From Letharia columbiana (lineage: Eukaryota; Ascomycota; Lecanoromycetes; Lecanorales; Parmeliaceae), in the NCBI RefSeq assembly GCF_014066305.1, contig NW_023501056.1, forward strand, positions 398,501 through 462,500: a stretch of DNA of 64,000 bases. Direction: 5' to 3'. The position numbers were made by a program, and so were the translations under genes. How positions within the stretch are numbered: position 1 is the stretch's first letter; each line of letters opens with the position of its first letter. The notes under the pieces were generated by a model. The model had not been told where the DNA came from and searched no databases. It saw nothing but the letters and a program-made list of their open reading frames with translations. Shown piece by piece: positions 45,247 to 56,724 of the stretch.

Positions 45247-46275
45247 ATGACTGTGCCCATGGCAGGAACCCCAACGATCGCGGACACTGTCCATTTAGTG
45301 AGCAGCGTCTGTCTGCCAGATAAGCGCACCGTGACCAAGCGTCTTTGCAACGCTCTACCCTCCCCTCTACGCCGCATCCCCGACGACGAAACCGGCAAAC
45401 GATGCAACTTCGTTGTCTTTCAAGGGGACGTCTTCAATGAATCCCCCTTCGTCAAAGGCCCCTTACCTCCAAGCCTCCCGATATCCTACCCGGACCGGAT
45501 GCCCCGCCGGTCACGCTCCTGCCAGTTGAGTACGACGACTACGCCGTTTCCGGGTATCGCGAGTTCTGCAACCTCCGCGCCGAGGGTGTCATCTCCGAGG
45601 CTGTACGCTTCCAGGTCCCGCTCCCGACGCCACTCAACGTTGTAGGCAACCTTGGTGGAGCCAGCGTGGAGAGCGACCGTTGAGCCCATGTACGAAGAAT
45701 CTTTATTGGCCGCTCTGGGACGTATCCAAGACCACATTCCCGCCGGTGATCTTGCTGTCCAGTGGGATGTTGCGCAGGAACTTGCATACCTGGAGGACGT
45801 GGCCTCGAGGCCGGCATGGTTTATACCTGTGAAAGATGGGATCTTGCAACGCGTCTTGAGACTTGCTGCCGCTGTGGACGAGAGTGTTGCGCTAGGCTTC
45901 CATCTCTGCTATGGTGACCTGGGACAAAAGCATTTCGTTGAGCCTACAGACACGGCCGTGCTGGTTGATGTTGGGAATGCGAGCTTGAAAGGTGCCACGA
46001 GGCCCGTCGATTGGATTCATTTGGCCGTTCCCAAAAGTCGTGCCGATGCGGCGTATTTCGCTCCATTGAAGCAGCTCGAACTGGGTACTACGGAGTTTTA
46101 TCTTGGACTTCTGCATCCGGAGGACGAGGAGGGGACGAGGGAGAGGGTCAAGGCTGCGTCGGAGTTTGTCGGAACATTTGGGCTTGCCACTGAGTGTGGG
46201 CTAGGGAGGTCGTCGCAGGCTGAGTTGGATAGCATTCTCCGGGTTGCGAAGAGTGTGACGGCTCCTAGGATCTGA
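45247..46275 (+). pseudogene. Frameshifted MetE/UROD-like (cobalamin-independent methionine synthase-like) protein
   Basis: Three in-order blocks of one fungal protein family lie in different frames. Block 1 (45247 to about 45470) has TVHLVSSVCLPD and IPDDETGKRCNFVVFQGDVF. Block 2 (about 45470-45650) has VEYDDYAVSGYREFCNLRAEG and FQVPLPTPLNVVGN. Block 3 (about 45652-46275) has VEPMYEESLLAAL, DLAVQWDVAQELAYLE, FHLCYGDLGQKHFVEP, LYLGLLHPEDEEGT-type sequence and a final FGLATECGLGRSS motif. The last part matches the C-terminal barrel of MetE-like proteins, including the CGLGR turn. Two single-base-type frame changes, near 45475 and 45648, are not bridged by credible introns. Either recent pseudogene or two assembly errors; no catalytic claim is made. 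Confidence 0.72.
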
Positions 46276-48286
46276 TGGGATCCTGTGGCATGCTGGTGTG
46301 GTCGGCGTAGCTTCAATTCTCAATAGTATTGTTGCAATCAGATGAAGCATGGTTTGTTCCTCTTCTCTTGAAGCGTGTGCAATTGCTTCGTAAGTCCCTT
46401 ATCTCCCGATTGCGAAGTCGAATGAACTTTTGTAACTCCATGTATAAGGCATATTTACGGGGTTCCGTCGCAAAACCCTCTTATGGCGCGCATGCGTTCA
46501 ACCAAGACAAGTTAAGAGCACCGTGTCCCTCAACAGGCTATGCGGGTGGCACCTGGATGACTTTCTCATGGCTATGTCAGTGATCTTTAGCAGCGTTTCT
46601 CTCATTTCGACTAACGTAGTCTCGAGCGTGACTCTATTAGCAAACTGCTCCACCTCTCTGGCCTCCCAGTAAGCCACCCTCGTCGGCACTGAATCCCACA
46701 ACGTCAATCGACGGCGACGAACGCATGGCCACACAAGCGAATAACATAGTCGCACTGCATGTTTGTCCGAAAGACCTAGGGTGAGTGGATGTTGTTTCTG
46801 AGAGAGGGGTGTAAGGCATTGAAGGCCATTTTGGAATTTCTTTGAGGAAATCAAAGTAAGATCTGGGGTATAATTGATGGAGTAAGGGTGTTTGAGAGGG
46901 GTGGGTTAGGCGGTTCTCTGGGCGCTGGCTTTGAAGGCCTTGCACTGTTTTCGCTTCATGGGTCCATGGAGACAATTAATCCTGGACCGAGAAATGACGG
47001 ATAAAAGTGTTATTTCTGCATGATATGCAGCCGCACGGAACCTAATCGAGCAGCTTTCATACAGAAGCAGACATAAAATGCGACTTGCATTGTTCGGTCG
47101 AGCTCGCATTCCGCCTCAAAGCACCCTGAGCTTCTCCATTTCGAGATTTGGTCAAGCTGGTATTGCGGAGTATGGTGGGAGCACATCCATATAGCGCCAA
47201 GAATGCAGGCTAGGAAAGACTTAGACCTTGTCACTCAGCACATGAAAGAGAATTCGACAAACACTCTTGAGATTTGTCAACTTAGATCAACCCTGAAGCC
47301 ACCCATCCAGCGCACTTCTGCTCATCAATGTCTCTCTAAAGATCGTTTTGCGACAGAACCAGCCTTCTCGTTTCTACGAAGACTCACCACACATCTGATG
47401 GAGGTTTCTGGACAGCCGTTTGCTCTTCCGGACCATCATACTTTCTGAGAAGATCAGTCCACAAGTCGTCTCATGGTCTGCGTAATCATGCTGTACACAG
47501 TCCTACAAAGGTATTTGGAACAGAATCCTCTGGGCAAAAAAAAGCTCATTGTGCAGCGTCGTAATCTCGGATGAGAACTCGTCAAGCTGCTTGTAGCTTC
47601 TCGAGACTTTCGTCGTCTTCGTCGATGAGGGCCGGTCTTCCGAGTGCAGCAGGTTTGGTGGCGACGGTCATGGCTGCAGTAAATTGTCGACTCTCGGAGA
47701 TTGCACCGGATTCGCTAGGTCAGAAGTGTTATTCCGCGGATTCGGCCCATCCGCTTCGGACCTGGCGAGCTTATCGGCCTCCTTCGGTAGACCACGTGAG
47801 AAATCCTTGGAGGGGAAAATGGAAACGCCAATGAGCAGAGAGCTTTTCTGGCTCTTGAGTGCTGTGTTAACGACGCGCCCCCTCGTACCCGAGTCATTTA
47901 CTGAAGACGATTTTGCAATAAGGTCCATATGGTCTAGACCCAGTCGGTCTTAACCAGTGTTCCAATTCCTAGGATTGGCAATGTAATTCAACATTACATC
48001 CATTCTCTTGAGCCGGACGATTGTGACAAGTCCTGGGCTTCGTAGCGTCATTCGATCTGAATGACCGAAGCTTTCCAACAGAAGGTCGCATTGCACCTTT
48101 GCTCCGAGATTGGTCAGGTACAGCGATGTGAGTGCAACGACCTTTGAGCTTGAACTATTTAGAGAGAGGTTACCCCCTCCTTTGGTCACGATCCGTCTTC
48201 AGCACAAGCCAGATTTCACGGAATATACACGCCATAGATATCGGCCCCACCACCACGTCTTTCCCTGAGCCCTCAGCCATTCCAAC
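46276..48286. other. Gene-poor interval, no supported gene
   Basis: About 2 kb. Frames at 46498-46854 (-), 47571-47834 (+) and 47684-47953 (+) are short, overlapping and motif-free. The last few hundred bp are the promoter of the gene at 48287. Confidence 0.45.
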
Positions 48287-48716
48287 ATGGGCAACTGGTC
48301 GACGGAGGAGGAGGTGGTCGTACTGTACTACGCCTCGCGTGAGATCAGGTACTGCACCATCATCGAACTCCTCCAGCATAAATGTCATACCTCTGTCCAC
48401 AAAAAGGCAAGTCTCACCAACCGGTTGCGCAAACTCAAAAATGCCTCTCAGGACGCTGGTCTAGGCCAAATGCAAAACACGACGATTAACACCGGTCAAG
48501 CTCGACCATGGGATCGAAAGGTCGTCGATTCGTGGCTTGTCCGCATGATGGAGAAGGGCAAGCTGGAGAAAGTGCTTGAATTTGATGGTGCGACTGCCGC
48601 CATCATTGAGCCGGTAAGCACTTTGAAACTACGCAGCTGCTTCTCGCATGCTAACGAAGCTGCGGCAGGACCACGACATCGACAAGTTTTTGGATACCAT
48701 GACTCTCAATGTCTAA
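48287..48716 (+). CDS. Small SANT/Myb-like protein, paralogue 1
   Basis: Exons 48287-48613 and 48669-48716 give 124 aa. Residues 1-50 (WSTEEEVVVLYYASREIRY, then TIIELLQHKCHTSVH..ASLTNRLRKLK) look like a three-helix Myb/SANT-type DNA-binding unit with Trp at the start of helix 1. After a variable linker a second conserved block follows: WDRKVVDSWLVRMMEKGKLEKVLEFDG, then TAAIIEP, and exon 2 adds DHDIDKFLDTM. The gene at 50048 has the same architecture and the intron at exactly the same place and phase (0), so the two arose by duplication. Function unknown; a nuclear DNA-binding role is inferred only from the fold-like pattern. Confidence 0.72.
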
Positions 48717-50047
48717 TAATCTGAGTTTCAGCGGTGGAGCAAGACACTGAAGGAGAGTGAAGCTAGTATCTGGCGGCTGAGGGGTTGTTGATGATGGTGC
48801 TGTGGGATTGCTGCTGTTATATTGCATACGTCGTGTGGGGTTTGGGTATCTGCGAGTGCTTTCCGTCATGTACTGCACACTAGAAGATCTTGTCGAAGGA
48901 TCATCTTTCGCGCAAGAGAAGCTTATGGCGCTGAATAATTAAATACTTTCCAAGACAAAAACGGGGCTTTGTATGCGACTCCGGTAGCGTGAACGAATAT
49001 GAACTGTCTCCGCCTTGAAGTACCAAAACGTTTTGGATTCTCTAGTGAGGTTGAATTCGCACAGCAACATCGGATATGACCCATTTCAGGATTTCAGGCA
49101 CGGGATCCAATCCTGAAGATTGTCACGTCTATTCAGCGTCGAAGCCATCTCTGCGTACCTTGACTGGTACATGCCGCGTCAAAAGGGCCACCTCGCAGTC
49201 CATCCTGCTATCTCTGTCAATCGAAGCCCTTTCATAGAGCTCTATCTTTCAGAGCCGCGGACTCTTCGAAAACCGATTTCCAAAGCCTCAACAGTCATGT
49301 CGGAGTCTAACAATTTTATCCACAGACCGACTAAATCCGCGATAATTGAATCTTGCCGTCGGACGATGGTCGAATCTGCAGTCATGCAGCCTCCGACGAA
49401 TATCCGTTCTTCAGCTAGTCACTTCTCGAGATGCCCGTGACCTCCGTGGATCTATCTCGGTCGTCCCCAGGGTTGGCGATTTCCTACATCGTAGGCCTAC
49501 CTAGTTCCTGACTCTCGTGGATTGACCCAAATTCAACTAATGTCGTCTGCAACACGCATCACCAATCAAATTTATCAAGAGTTCAGATCGCTAGTTGAAC
49601 GGACATCTCATCCAAGACCTTGACATCGAATCCGCTCATTGCCAGCGCACAAACGGCATGTGCCATAGAGCTCTAGCGTAGATAAGCACACTCATTCCTA
49701 GACTGCTGATTCTAGAGTTTGTCCCTGTAAAGACACTCTATGCAAGCTGGGCCTTTTCGGTCCTCATTGGTCTCCCAAGTCGTGAGCTTAGCGATGCTTT
49801 TCAACAATAGCCTCGTTTCTCGGGAAGGATTCCTGCCCGTTGATCATGGCTTAGTGGCGCCGTTCGAGCTCATGGCCGAAGCAATGAAGCTATTCGGCAG
49901 GCAGGTCTTGACGACTCGCTTGTTGTTCCAAGAGAAGCTAACCAATTATGAGATTCGTAACCAAAGGAGATGAGACATGAATAAAGGGTCGCCTGTCGTC
50001 TCTCTCAGCTCGATCACCAAGGTCACTGTTCCCTTCATACTCCCAAA
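48717..50047. other. Spacer between the two paralogues
   Basis: About 1.3 kb with no supported gene. Frames at 49120-49440 and 49740-49973 (+) lack motifs. I saw no third copy of the family here. Confidence 0.45.
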
Positions 50048-50535
50048 ATGCCAAAGTGGACCATCGAAGAAGAGATTGTTCTCCTATACTACGCCTCACG
50101 TCAAGTCAAATACGCTACAATTGCTGACATCCTTGCGAAAAAGTGCCATCCCAATGTCCGCACCGTGAAGCAAATCACTCACAAAGCGGCGAGACTTCGA
50201 AAATCATGTGGTCAAAAGGAGGTTGTCCTGCGAGCTTGTTGGGCTGCGTCTGATCGAGAATGGGATCGCAAGCTTGCAGATCAATGGCTTTTCAGCAGGA
50301 TGGAGAAGGCTAAGCTGGTGAAGTTGCTGGAGTTTGACGGTGAGACAGCGGCCATAATCGATGAGGTAAGTGGTTTTGAGGACCTTTGGCGAGGTTTCGT
50401 GTGCTGACTACTCGACGACAGAAGAATGACATTGACAACTTCGTGGACATCATGTTTCTCCATGACGGAGAAACGGCGGATCAGCCAGACCAGCCCGAGA
50501 AGCACGAAGCACGAACAGCACGACACAATCTTTGA
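50048..50535 (+). CDS. Small SANT/Myb-like protein, paralogue 2
   Basis: Exons 50048-50365 and 50422-50535 give 143 aa. It aligns end to end with the gene at 48287: WTIEEEIVLLYYASRQVKY, TIADILAKKCHPNVRT, then EWDRKLADQWLFSRMEKAKLV, LLEFDGETAAII, intron, and NDIDNFVDIMF. It differs by a longer acidic/His-rich tail (ETADQPDQPEKHEA). Identity is roughly half by eye, so the duplication is old. Both genes keep open frames and splice sites, which argues for continued selection. Family and role unrecognised. Confidence 0.72.
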
Positions 50536-50942
50536 TCCTTGACAGGGCAATGAGCGCAGATATGGTGTTTGCAGACGTGTCTCATGCAGAACGTATAGCG
50601 GTCTTTCGGCGAAGTGCAACACCATGCAGACCACTTGTTTATGTAGACGTCTTATGCTTGATAACCGGGGTTACAAAAACTGCAAAGAAAGAGATCGGAT
50701 TTGAGAGTCATGTACCTAAAATCTCTTGCAATGGAGGTGAAAGCCCATAAACCCCGGCGTGACTTCCTCATGACCTAGCAATCAGAGAAGCTCTTGGGCC
50801 TCATGACCCATTAGACTTTCCACTTCTTGCCAAGGTGCGGGTATGCCTGACTGGTCCTTGGGGTTTTGGGCTCCCCAACGGCTCCAAACTTGGATCACGG
50901 TGCCGATGAGTTCAGACATGCTAGATGTATCTCCCCCTTACC
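50536..50942. other. Convergent intergenic region
   Basis: About 400 bp between paralogue 2 and the stop of TYW2. Nothing seen beyond 3' UTR sequence. Confidence 0.45.
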
Positions 50943-52541
50943 TCATCCTGGAGGCGAGATGGATATATCCAGAACGTAGTGCATTACACCAGGAGCGTAG
51001 CTCTTGACTTGCTCGACGTGTTCGCATTGAACTCTCCACTTTTCTGTAGGCTCATGCACACAGTGATTCCCAACTAGTCGATTGAAAATGCAGACGACTT
51101 CTTCCGTTCTGCCCTCTATGTCTTTTTTCGCGATATTCTCGTGCGCATGAATCCATCCTCCTGTAGGGTCGAGCACTTGCACTGCTACCTCCCAGCTGTC
51201 TTTCGAAGAGGGTAAGAGGCCGCAATTGACATGTCGGACGGGAGGGATGCTGTCTTTCATGGCAGCTATTCTCCTTGCTGCGTGCTCATTGCTTTCTTGA
51301 AAGACGATTAAGCGTTCTCCTTGGTTGATAGTCTTGTTAAATGCTTGACCATCTGTGATGACTTCAACGGCCCACCTATTCCTCTGCGCTCCCCTCATTA
51401 GCCCCTCAACACTCCATGGATTGATCTCCCAGCACAGCACTTTGCCAACCCCGGCCTTAGCATAGCTAAAAGCGAAGTATCCAATGCCTGCATAGAGATC
51501 CACAGCACTTGTCTCCTCTGGCCGACTTCCCAATTGCTTTTCCGTCAGTGTTTTGAGGCTTAGGATGCGTTTTTTTTCCGAGATGTTGCCACGAGAGAAC
51601 ATCGTATAACGCGGAGCCCAAGTCTGGAAGATACCGTTCTGTTGAGCTGTGCACCAGAATGCCGAGGAGAAGTCCGCGATAGTAGGGACATGAGTCATCG
51701 ATAAAGCTGGCCCAAAGTCTCCGTATAAAGGTGCTAGGCCTGTGGGAGAGCGGAGAATATTCGTCTCTGGGTGTCCTCCGCCTTGGGCCGAAGCTTCTTT
51801 TGAAACACTTGCAAGTATCGGAGCATTAAAAGCGATATGCGATGTTTTGAAGTCTCTGGACAGAAGACACCAAAGAGAAGAAAAATCTTTGGGAATACTT
51901 TGACCTTTCGAGGCAAAGATGGACGATAGCTTCGATAGAGCAGTAGGCGGGAGAAGGAGAAGAGGCGGATAGATCATGTAGGTCCAGCTGTAAGACGGTA
52001 CGGCATCTCTGGTGAAAGGCCGCTCGGCTTCCTCACGAGGCAGCTGATGAAGCCAGTAGTCTATTGTCCGAGCTAAAGGGTTGATGGTAGATGTTTCGCT
52101 CGCAGATGGTTGATAAGAACTCGAGCCATCTTCACAGACTCTGCCAGACCCGAGGAGGCCACGAATGTCATGGGTCTGCTTGAAGGCGATTATGCCAATG
52201 TCTGCTTCACTCTTCACTAGCCCAAGCGACTGGAGTAGGTCCAATTTTACAGGTAAAGTATCCGAGTTGACTCGCTCTATGCCCACGGAAAGCTTAGTAG
52301 AGATGAAAAAGACATCAAGTGGAGGCTCGATCGAAGTCCCCTCGAAGTAGGCATTTTGTTCCTCAAGTCTAGCTGGTCTGATCTTGACGGTCTTATCTAA
52401 AATTCCATGCGCTTCTAGGGCGTCTTTGATCTTCTTGACGCGTGTTTTCGGAACAATGAGAGCGATACGTGATGTCGAAGTATCGTCAATTGGACCCCTA
52501 CTTCGATGACTGCCGAGTCGTTCGGAATCATTACCTTGCAT
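50943..52541 (-). CDS. TRM12: tRNA wybutosine-synthesising protein 2 (Trm12/TYW2)
   Basis: Transfers the alpha-amino-alpha-carboxypropyl group from SAM to the tricyclic base at position 37 of tRNA-Phe, second step of wybutosine synthesis, in the cytosol. Single exon, 532 aa. The N-terminal half is family-specific (ALIVPKTRVKKIKDALEAHG). In the middle is GDFGPALSMTHVPTIADFSSAFWCTAQQNGI, and the Trm5/TYW2-type core continues with WAPRYTMFSRGNISEKKRI. The Rossmann SAM site follows (AVDLYAGIGYFAFSYAKAG about 345-365, LCWEINPWSVEGLMRGA). The C-terminus has DPTGGWIHAHENI and WRVQCEHVEQVKSYAPGVMHYVLDI, as in the family. Start is the first ATG (MQGNDSERLG). No sign of damage. It is one of two tRNA-anticodon-loop modification-related genes here. 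Confidence 0.9.
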   Translation of the reverse strand: MQGNDSERLGSHRSRGPIDDTSTSRIALIVPKTRVKKIKDALEAHGILDKTVKIRPARLEEQNAYFEGTSIEPPLDVFFISTKLSVGIERVNSDTLPVKLDLLQSLGLVKSEADIGIIAFKQTHDIRGLLGSGRVCEDGSSSYQPSASETSTINPLARTIDYWLHQLPREEAERPFTRDAVPSYSWTYMIYPPLLLLPPTALSKLSSIFASKGQSIPKDFSSLWCLLSRDFKTSHIAFNAPILASVSKEASAQGGGHPETNILRSPTGLAPLYGDFGPALSMTHVPTIADFSSAFWCTAQQNGIFQTWAPRYTMFSRGNISEKKRILSLKTLTEKQLGSRPEETSAVDLYAGIGYFAFSYAKAGVGKVLCWEINPWSVEGLMRGAQRNRWAVEVITDGQAFNKTINQGERLIVFQESNEHAARRIAAMKDSIPPVRHVNCGLLPSSKDSWEVAVQVLDPTGGWIHAHENIAKKDIEGRTEEVVCIFNRLVGNHCVHEPTEKWRVQCEHVEQVKSYAPGVMHYVLDISISPPG

Positions 52542-53502
52542 GCTTTAATGTGTTCAAAGAATGAACCGAGAATCTGGGTCTCAATGGCGTCGTGAAGTCG
52601 ACATAGCATTTGAACATAGCACCACGATTACATTGCTAATGGCACACTGAAGGAGGGATCAAAAGGACTGGGTACGTCTGGTGTGGGTAGTAGGGATGAT
52701 GAATCTATGGAGAAGCCTGCTGGAGGATCTAAGGTACCTTATCGACCCTATCGAGCCACCATACCACATATGGTTTAGCTGCATAAGACCTCAGGAAGCG
52801 CCTTTCAACTCGAGGAACCTCTATTCATAATAGGAATTAGATGTAGACCAATTACTGATGTAGCTACCATACGTGGTACTAGCATACAAGTCTTAGCCGA
52901 CACCTGCTAGACATTGCTGACTTTCCCGGCACGCACATCCAGCCGTTGATCCGTGAAGACCCCAGTACTGCTGCGGTACCGATAGACAGCAGGACTTGTT
53001 TTGCCACTGCATTCAAAGCAAGCAGAGTACTGGCCCAATATCCACAGACCTTCCATCTTTTACAAGTGCGCGTCTTTCGGCTAGAACCGATTGTGCATCG
53101 AAACTTAAGAACCACTCCCGCCCCGAGTGGTCCTCAACTCCCCAGCTAGCCAGCTTCCACAGATTGTCATGCCTTTCCAAATACCGCGTGACGTAGGCTA
53201 CGATAAACCCGCCGCGTCCGTCGATTACGGCTAGAACCAAGGGACGCGTGGACCTGTCCTGCTTACAGCATATAGAGAACCAGACATTTCGCCTCAGCGA
53301 TCCAGTCTCGGCCAAGAGGGTCAGCCTTCGACCCTGTTGAGGATGGACAAGGTAATTGCCCAGCTTTGATACTGGATTCCGGAGCTTCTGAAGGCTCGGC
53401 TTGTGATATTGGGCCCTCAAAAGCTGGACCGTGCAACTGACCAGATACTTCGGCAAATATAGCTCAGCATATTTGTATTCTCGGGATTCACCGTCTCCTC
53501 TT
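52542..53502. other. Intergenic, no supported gene
   Basis: 960 bp between TYW2 start and LCB3 stop. A minus-strand frame (53591-53013) runs through it and overlaps the last LCB3 exon out of frame; it has no recognised motif and is treated as chance. The left part is the TYW2 promoter. Confidence 0.4.
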
Positions 53503-55395
53503 TCAGCCAGGTTGGGTACCAAGCCCGAGGCCGATTGTCTCAAACAGAATGGGAGCGCCTTCGACAGCGATCCAGGCAATACCTGCCGCATTTTATTAGC
53601 CAGATCAGCATCGCTAATGGTGAAATGCCAAGCGTACCAGTGTAGACAATAAGCTTGGTGATAACCTCCACATCGTATCGTACTCTAGGCTTTTCAAGCT
53701 TTGAGAACATCTCACGCTCTTCTCTCTCATCTTGTCTTCTTTCTGAACTTGGCCGGCGGCTACTAGCTCCTGACGCAGTCCCAGGGGTCAAGGGCGTATA
53801 CAAAACTTGCTCAGGTTCAGTCATTGACTTGTAGAGGTCCAGATTGGACGTTGCTGGTGTTGGCAAGCCAGCTGTTGGGTGTCTGCTCGAAACCCTGTGT
53901 GATGTCGAGATGCTAAAGTAGCCAGGCCCGTTTTCTTCCGAGCTGCTTTTCTCGTCGATCCTTGGCGTTGCCATGGTCATTTCTGACTTGCTCTGTCTGC
54001 GACGTTTGTCGCGGTAGGCTAGGGTCTCGTAGGCGTCGGCTTCAGATTGGGGTCCCACTGATACTGAGCGACTCCTGCGAGGATGACGAAAAGAGGTAAG
54101 CAGTGAAGGAATTTCAGAAACCGCTGGTATAACATTGTCATCTTTCTGATTTGGGACCTGTTGGTATTCTCTGAACGCTAGTCAGCACACGGTGTAATGA
54201 ATCCGTAGGCACATTGGACCTACGAAGCCTGTACAAAGAACCTCCTTGGTAGGCTCAACCCAAGCATCTCTACAACCCGGAAAATTGGCGGAAGTGACTT
54301 CAGTAGAGCTGGCTTCATGACTTCTCTCCACGCGAAGACCATTAGAACACCAATGACGATGCGCGCGATCGTTCTGGGCCAGCCGAGAGCTTCGAGATCG
54401 AATGGCACGGTTGCAAGAGCGGGCTCGTTCCAAGCACGGCCGCTCCGACCGAAATGCCAATTGCCCAATTCAACGCCGATCATAACTCCAGCAAATGCGA
54501 CGCTATCATCGAAACATGGGCAGTCATCAGCCGGCTCTGGATGGATGCGTACGAGGACCAGAATGATTAGAATGACTACTGTGGGCGCCTTGAAAGACCC
54601 AGTATGTATAAAATGATCAAAGCTGTCACCATATAGACATTGAACAATGGAAAGTGAAGCACCTAGTGCACTGCCGACGAGTACATCGAAGAATCCATGC
54701 ATGCCACAGTAGAGTCGTCCAAATACTATAGAGACAGCATAGCAGCAAGAGGCGGCCTCCAATCCAATCGTAACAGCAGAAGGTACACTTGAGTCGGGGG
54801 CGTGCAACATGAAGAGCGCATAGACTGCTACAGACATTGCGTTAGTTGAGTGAGTCGAGGGAAAGCCGTATTCTAGAGCCGCGGAACGTGACATGGTAAT
54901 CCGGTTCAGAGGAGGCGAAAGTGGGCGCGGCAGACACCACATGTCCTTGAGAAAGCCACTAAAGAAGACTCCTGAAGCAAGCACGTGTACCATGCCTCTC
55001 CCCAGACTTGTGTAGCCGCACCAGAAGAGTATTGGTAAGAACACCATGAAGAAAGTATGAGTTCCAAGGTTCGCCGTTATTGAAAAGTACGTGTCAAGAG
55101 CTGGAGATCGAACGCTTCTCTGGATGACTGCTAAATGCGGTGTCTCCCAGCGTACTAAAGGAATGAGTCGTTTACGGGGTATGTAGCGCCATAATGGGAG
55201 CTTCGTCCTGTCTAATTCGCAGTTTAGCAACGCAAGCGACTAAAGCATCTGTAATACATGCTCACAGTGGTCCAGGCCCCGCAATCCCGCATCCAGCTTC
55301 TCCACATTCGTGACCACGTTCAGACTGGGCAATGGCTGCAGGAAGCTCTCTGGCTTCGACATCGTTCGATCAGCTTCTAGAGCATCGGAAGTCAT
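53503..55395 (-). CDS. LCB3: Sphingoid-base 1-phosphate phosphatase (LCB3/YSR2 type)
   Basis: ER enzyme that dephosphorylates dihydrosphingosine- and phytosphingosine-1-phosphate in sphingolipid turnover. Exons 55395-55266, 55211-54224, 54170-53638 and 53582-53503 join in frame to 576 aa. PAP2 phosphatase motifs: K132-x6-R139-P (KDMWCLPRP), PSTH at 161-164 in place of the usual PSGH, and R209-x5-H215-x3-D219 (RLYCGMHGFFD). Around them lie eight or nine hydrophobic segments, e.g. FFMVFLPILFWCGYTSLGRGM. The C-terminal 180 residues are a Ser/Arg-rich cytosolic tail (RHPRRSRSVSV) that ends in the conserved VRYDVEVITKLIVYTGIAWIAVEG segment, restored by intron 3. Length fits fungal LCB3. Divergent from rho4. 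Confidence 0.93.
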
Positions 55396-55764
55396 GATTG
55401 GTACAGCATCGTAAGAAGACTGCGCTCTCCTACAGAAGGTAAGAAAAAAAATGCGCCGCAATTCTTTGGGGAGGATTGAGCAAGATCGAGAAAGCCATGA
55501 AAGGTCGACTGTCGCTAGCGTAGCCGCGCGCGGAAGCGGCTCCGATAAGATTGTTGTTTAGCCAACGAGGCTGCGTAAATACAAGGAGCTTTGCGAACTA
55601 TGGGAAACGAAGACCAATCTCATATCGCACAAACTTTCCATAAAGAAGCCCGCACTACATAAGATCTTTGTGTATATTTCGAAGAGCATTCCACGGCTTT
55701 GTGGGAGCGTTCCGCAACCACTAGCATCCCATTACGCAAGCAATCCTACAAGACCAGCTTCAAA
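55396..55764. promoter_or_regulatory. Divergent promoter region (LCB3 / rho4)
   Basis: About 370 bp between two diverging starts. Contains a poly-A run near 55443-55450 and AT-rich DNA near 55655-55680; no clear TATA motif. Probably holds both promoters and leaders. Confidence 0.4.
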
Positions 55765-56724
55765 ATGACAGAACAAACATCATACGAGAATTATGACTTC
55801 CTACGGCGAGGCTCGAGGAGAAGCGGTGTGGTGGGCTCGCAATCTGGATCGATATCGCCACATCGGAAACCAGTCAGACAGCAGAGCACGCGAAACAGCA
55901 ACGGCACCATGAGCGCTGCGAGCTCGTCAGATAGGGTATCGGCAGGGACCAACATCACACAGCCACCAGCATACTCGAAAAAGTTTGTAGTTGTAGGTGA
56001 TGGAGGATGCGGCAAGACATGCTTGCTTATAAGCTACAGCCAAGGCTATTTTCCTGAGGTGAGCAATAAGCCTGAGCATTAGACAAGTGAGGCTAATTCA
56101 GACTAGAAATATGTTCCTACGGTCTTTGAGAACTACCTTTCACACACAGAACATAAACCTAGCGGCAAGACAGTTGAGTTAGCACTATGGGATACCGCAG
56201 GCCAAGAAGAGTATGATCGCCTTCGACCACTTTCATACCCGGAAACCGATCTCCTCTTTGTCTGCTTCGCCATCGACTGCCCCAACTCATTAGAGAACGT
56301 CATGGACAAGGTAAGCATGTCATCTGTCGCATTGCGGTGACTCTCATCTGACATGTAATCACAGTGGTACCCCGAAGTCCTCCATTTCTGCCCCACGACC
56401 CCCCTTATGCTCGTCGGCCTCAAATCAGACCTCCGCACCAAACGCGCCTGTATCGACCTCCTCAAGACCCAAGGCCTAACCCCAGTAACGCAAGAGCAAG
56501 GTCAAAATGTCGCAAGACAAATGGGAGCCACCTATGTCGAATGCAGCAGCAAAGAAATGCTGGGCGTACATGAGATCTTCGATCTTGCCGTGGACACAGC
56601 GGTGGGCCGAGAAATACAGATGAAGGAGCGGAAGCAGACTCAGCAGTCGTTCGTTGGAAAGGGTGCAGCCGCAGGAGCTGGCAGGGAGAAGAAGTCGAAG
56701 AAGAGAGAATGTCGGATTCTATGA
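55765..56724 (+). CDS. rho4: Rho-type small GTPase, Rho4 family
   Basis: Molecular switch for septation, cell-wall synthesis and polarity; acts at the plasma membrane and septum. Exons 55765-56058, 56107-56310 and 56365-56724 give 285 aa. An N-terminal extension of about 70 residues (Ser/Arg-rich, [19 protein letters not shown]) precedes the GTPase fold, as is typical for Rho4. G1 is GDGGCGKT (78-85), switch [11 protein letters not shown]3 [19 protein letters not shown]4 appears as LKSDLRT where most Rho proteins have TKxD/NKxD, and G5 is [10 protein letters not shown]. The tail is basic ([10 protein letters not shown]) and ends CRIL, a CAAX box favouring geranylgeranylation. The start is the first ATG in frame. 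Confidence 0.95.

Noticed and set aside
48717..50047. A third copy of the small SANT-like family between the pair
   Set aside because: No WSxEEE or LEFDG block found in any frame there.
53013..53591. 192-codon minus-strand frame as a separate gene
   Set aside because: It overlaps the last LCB3 exon out of frame, has no recognised motif and lacks a convincing start context.
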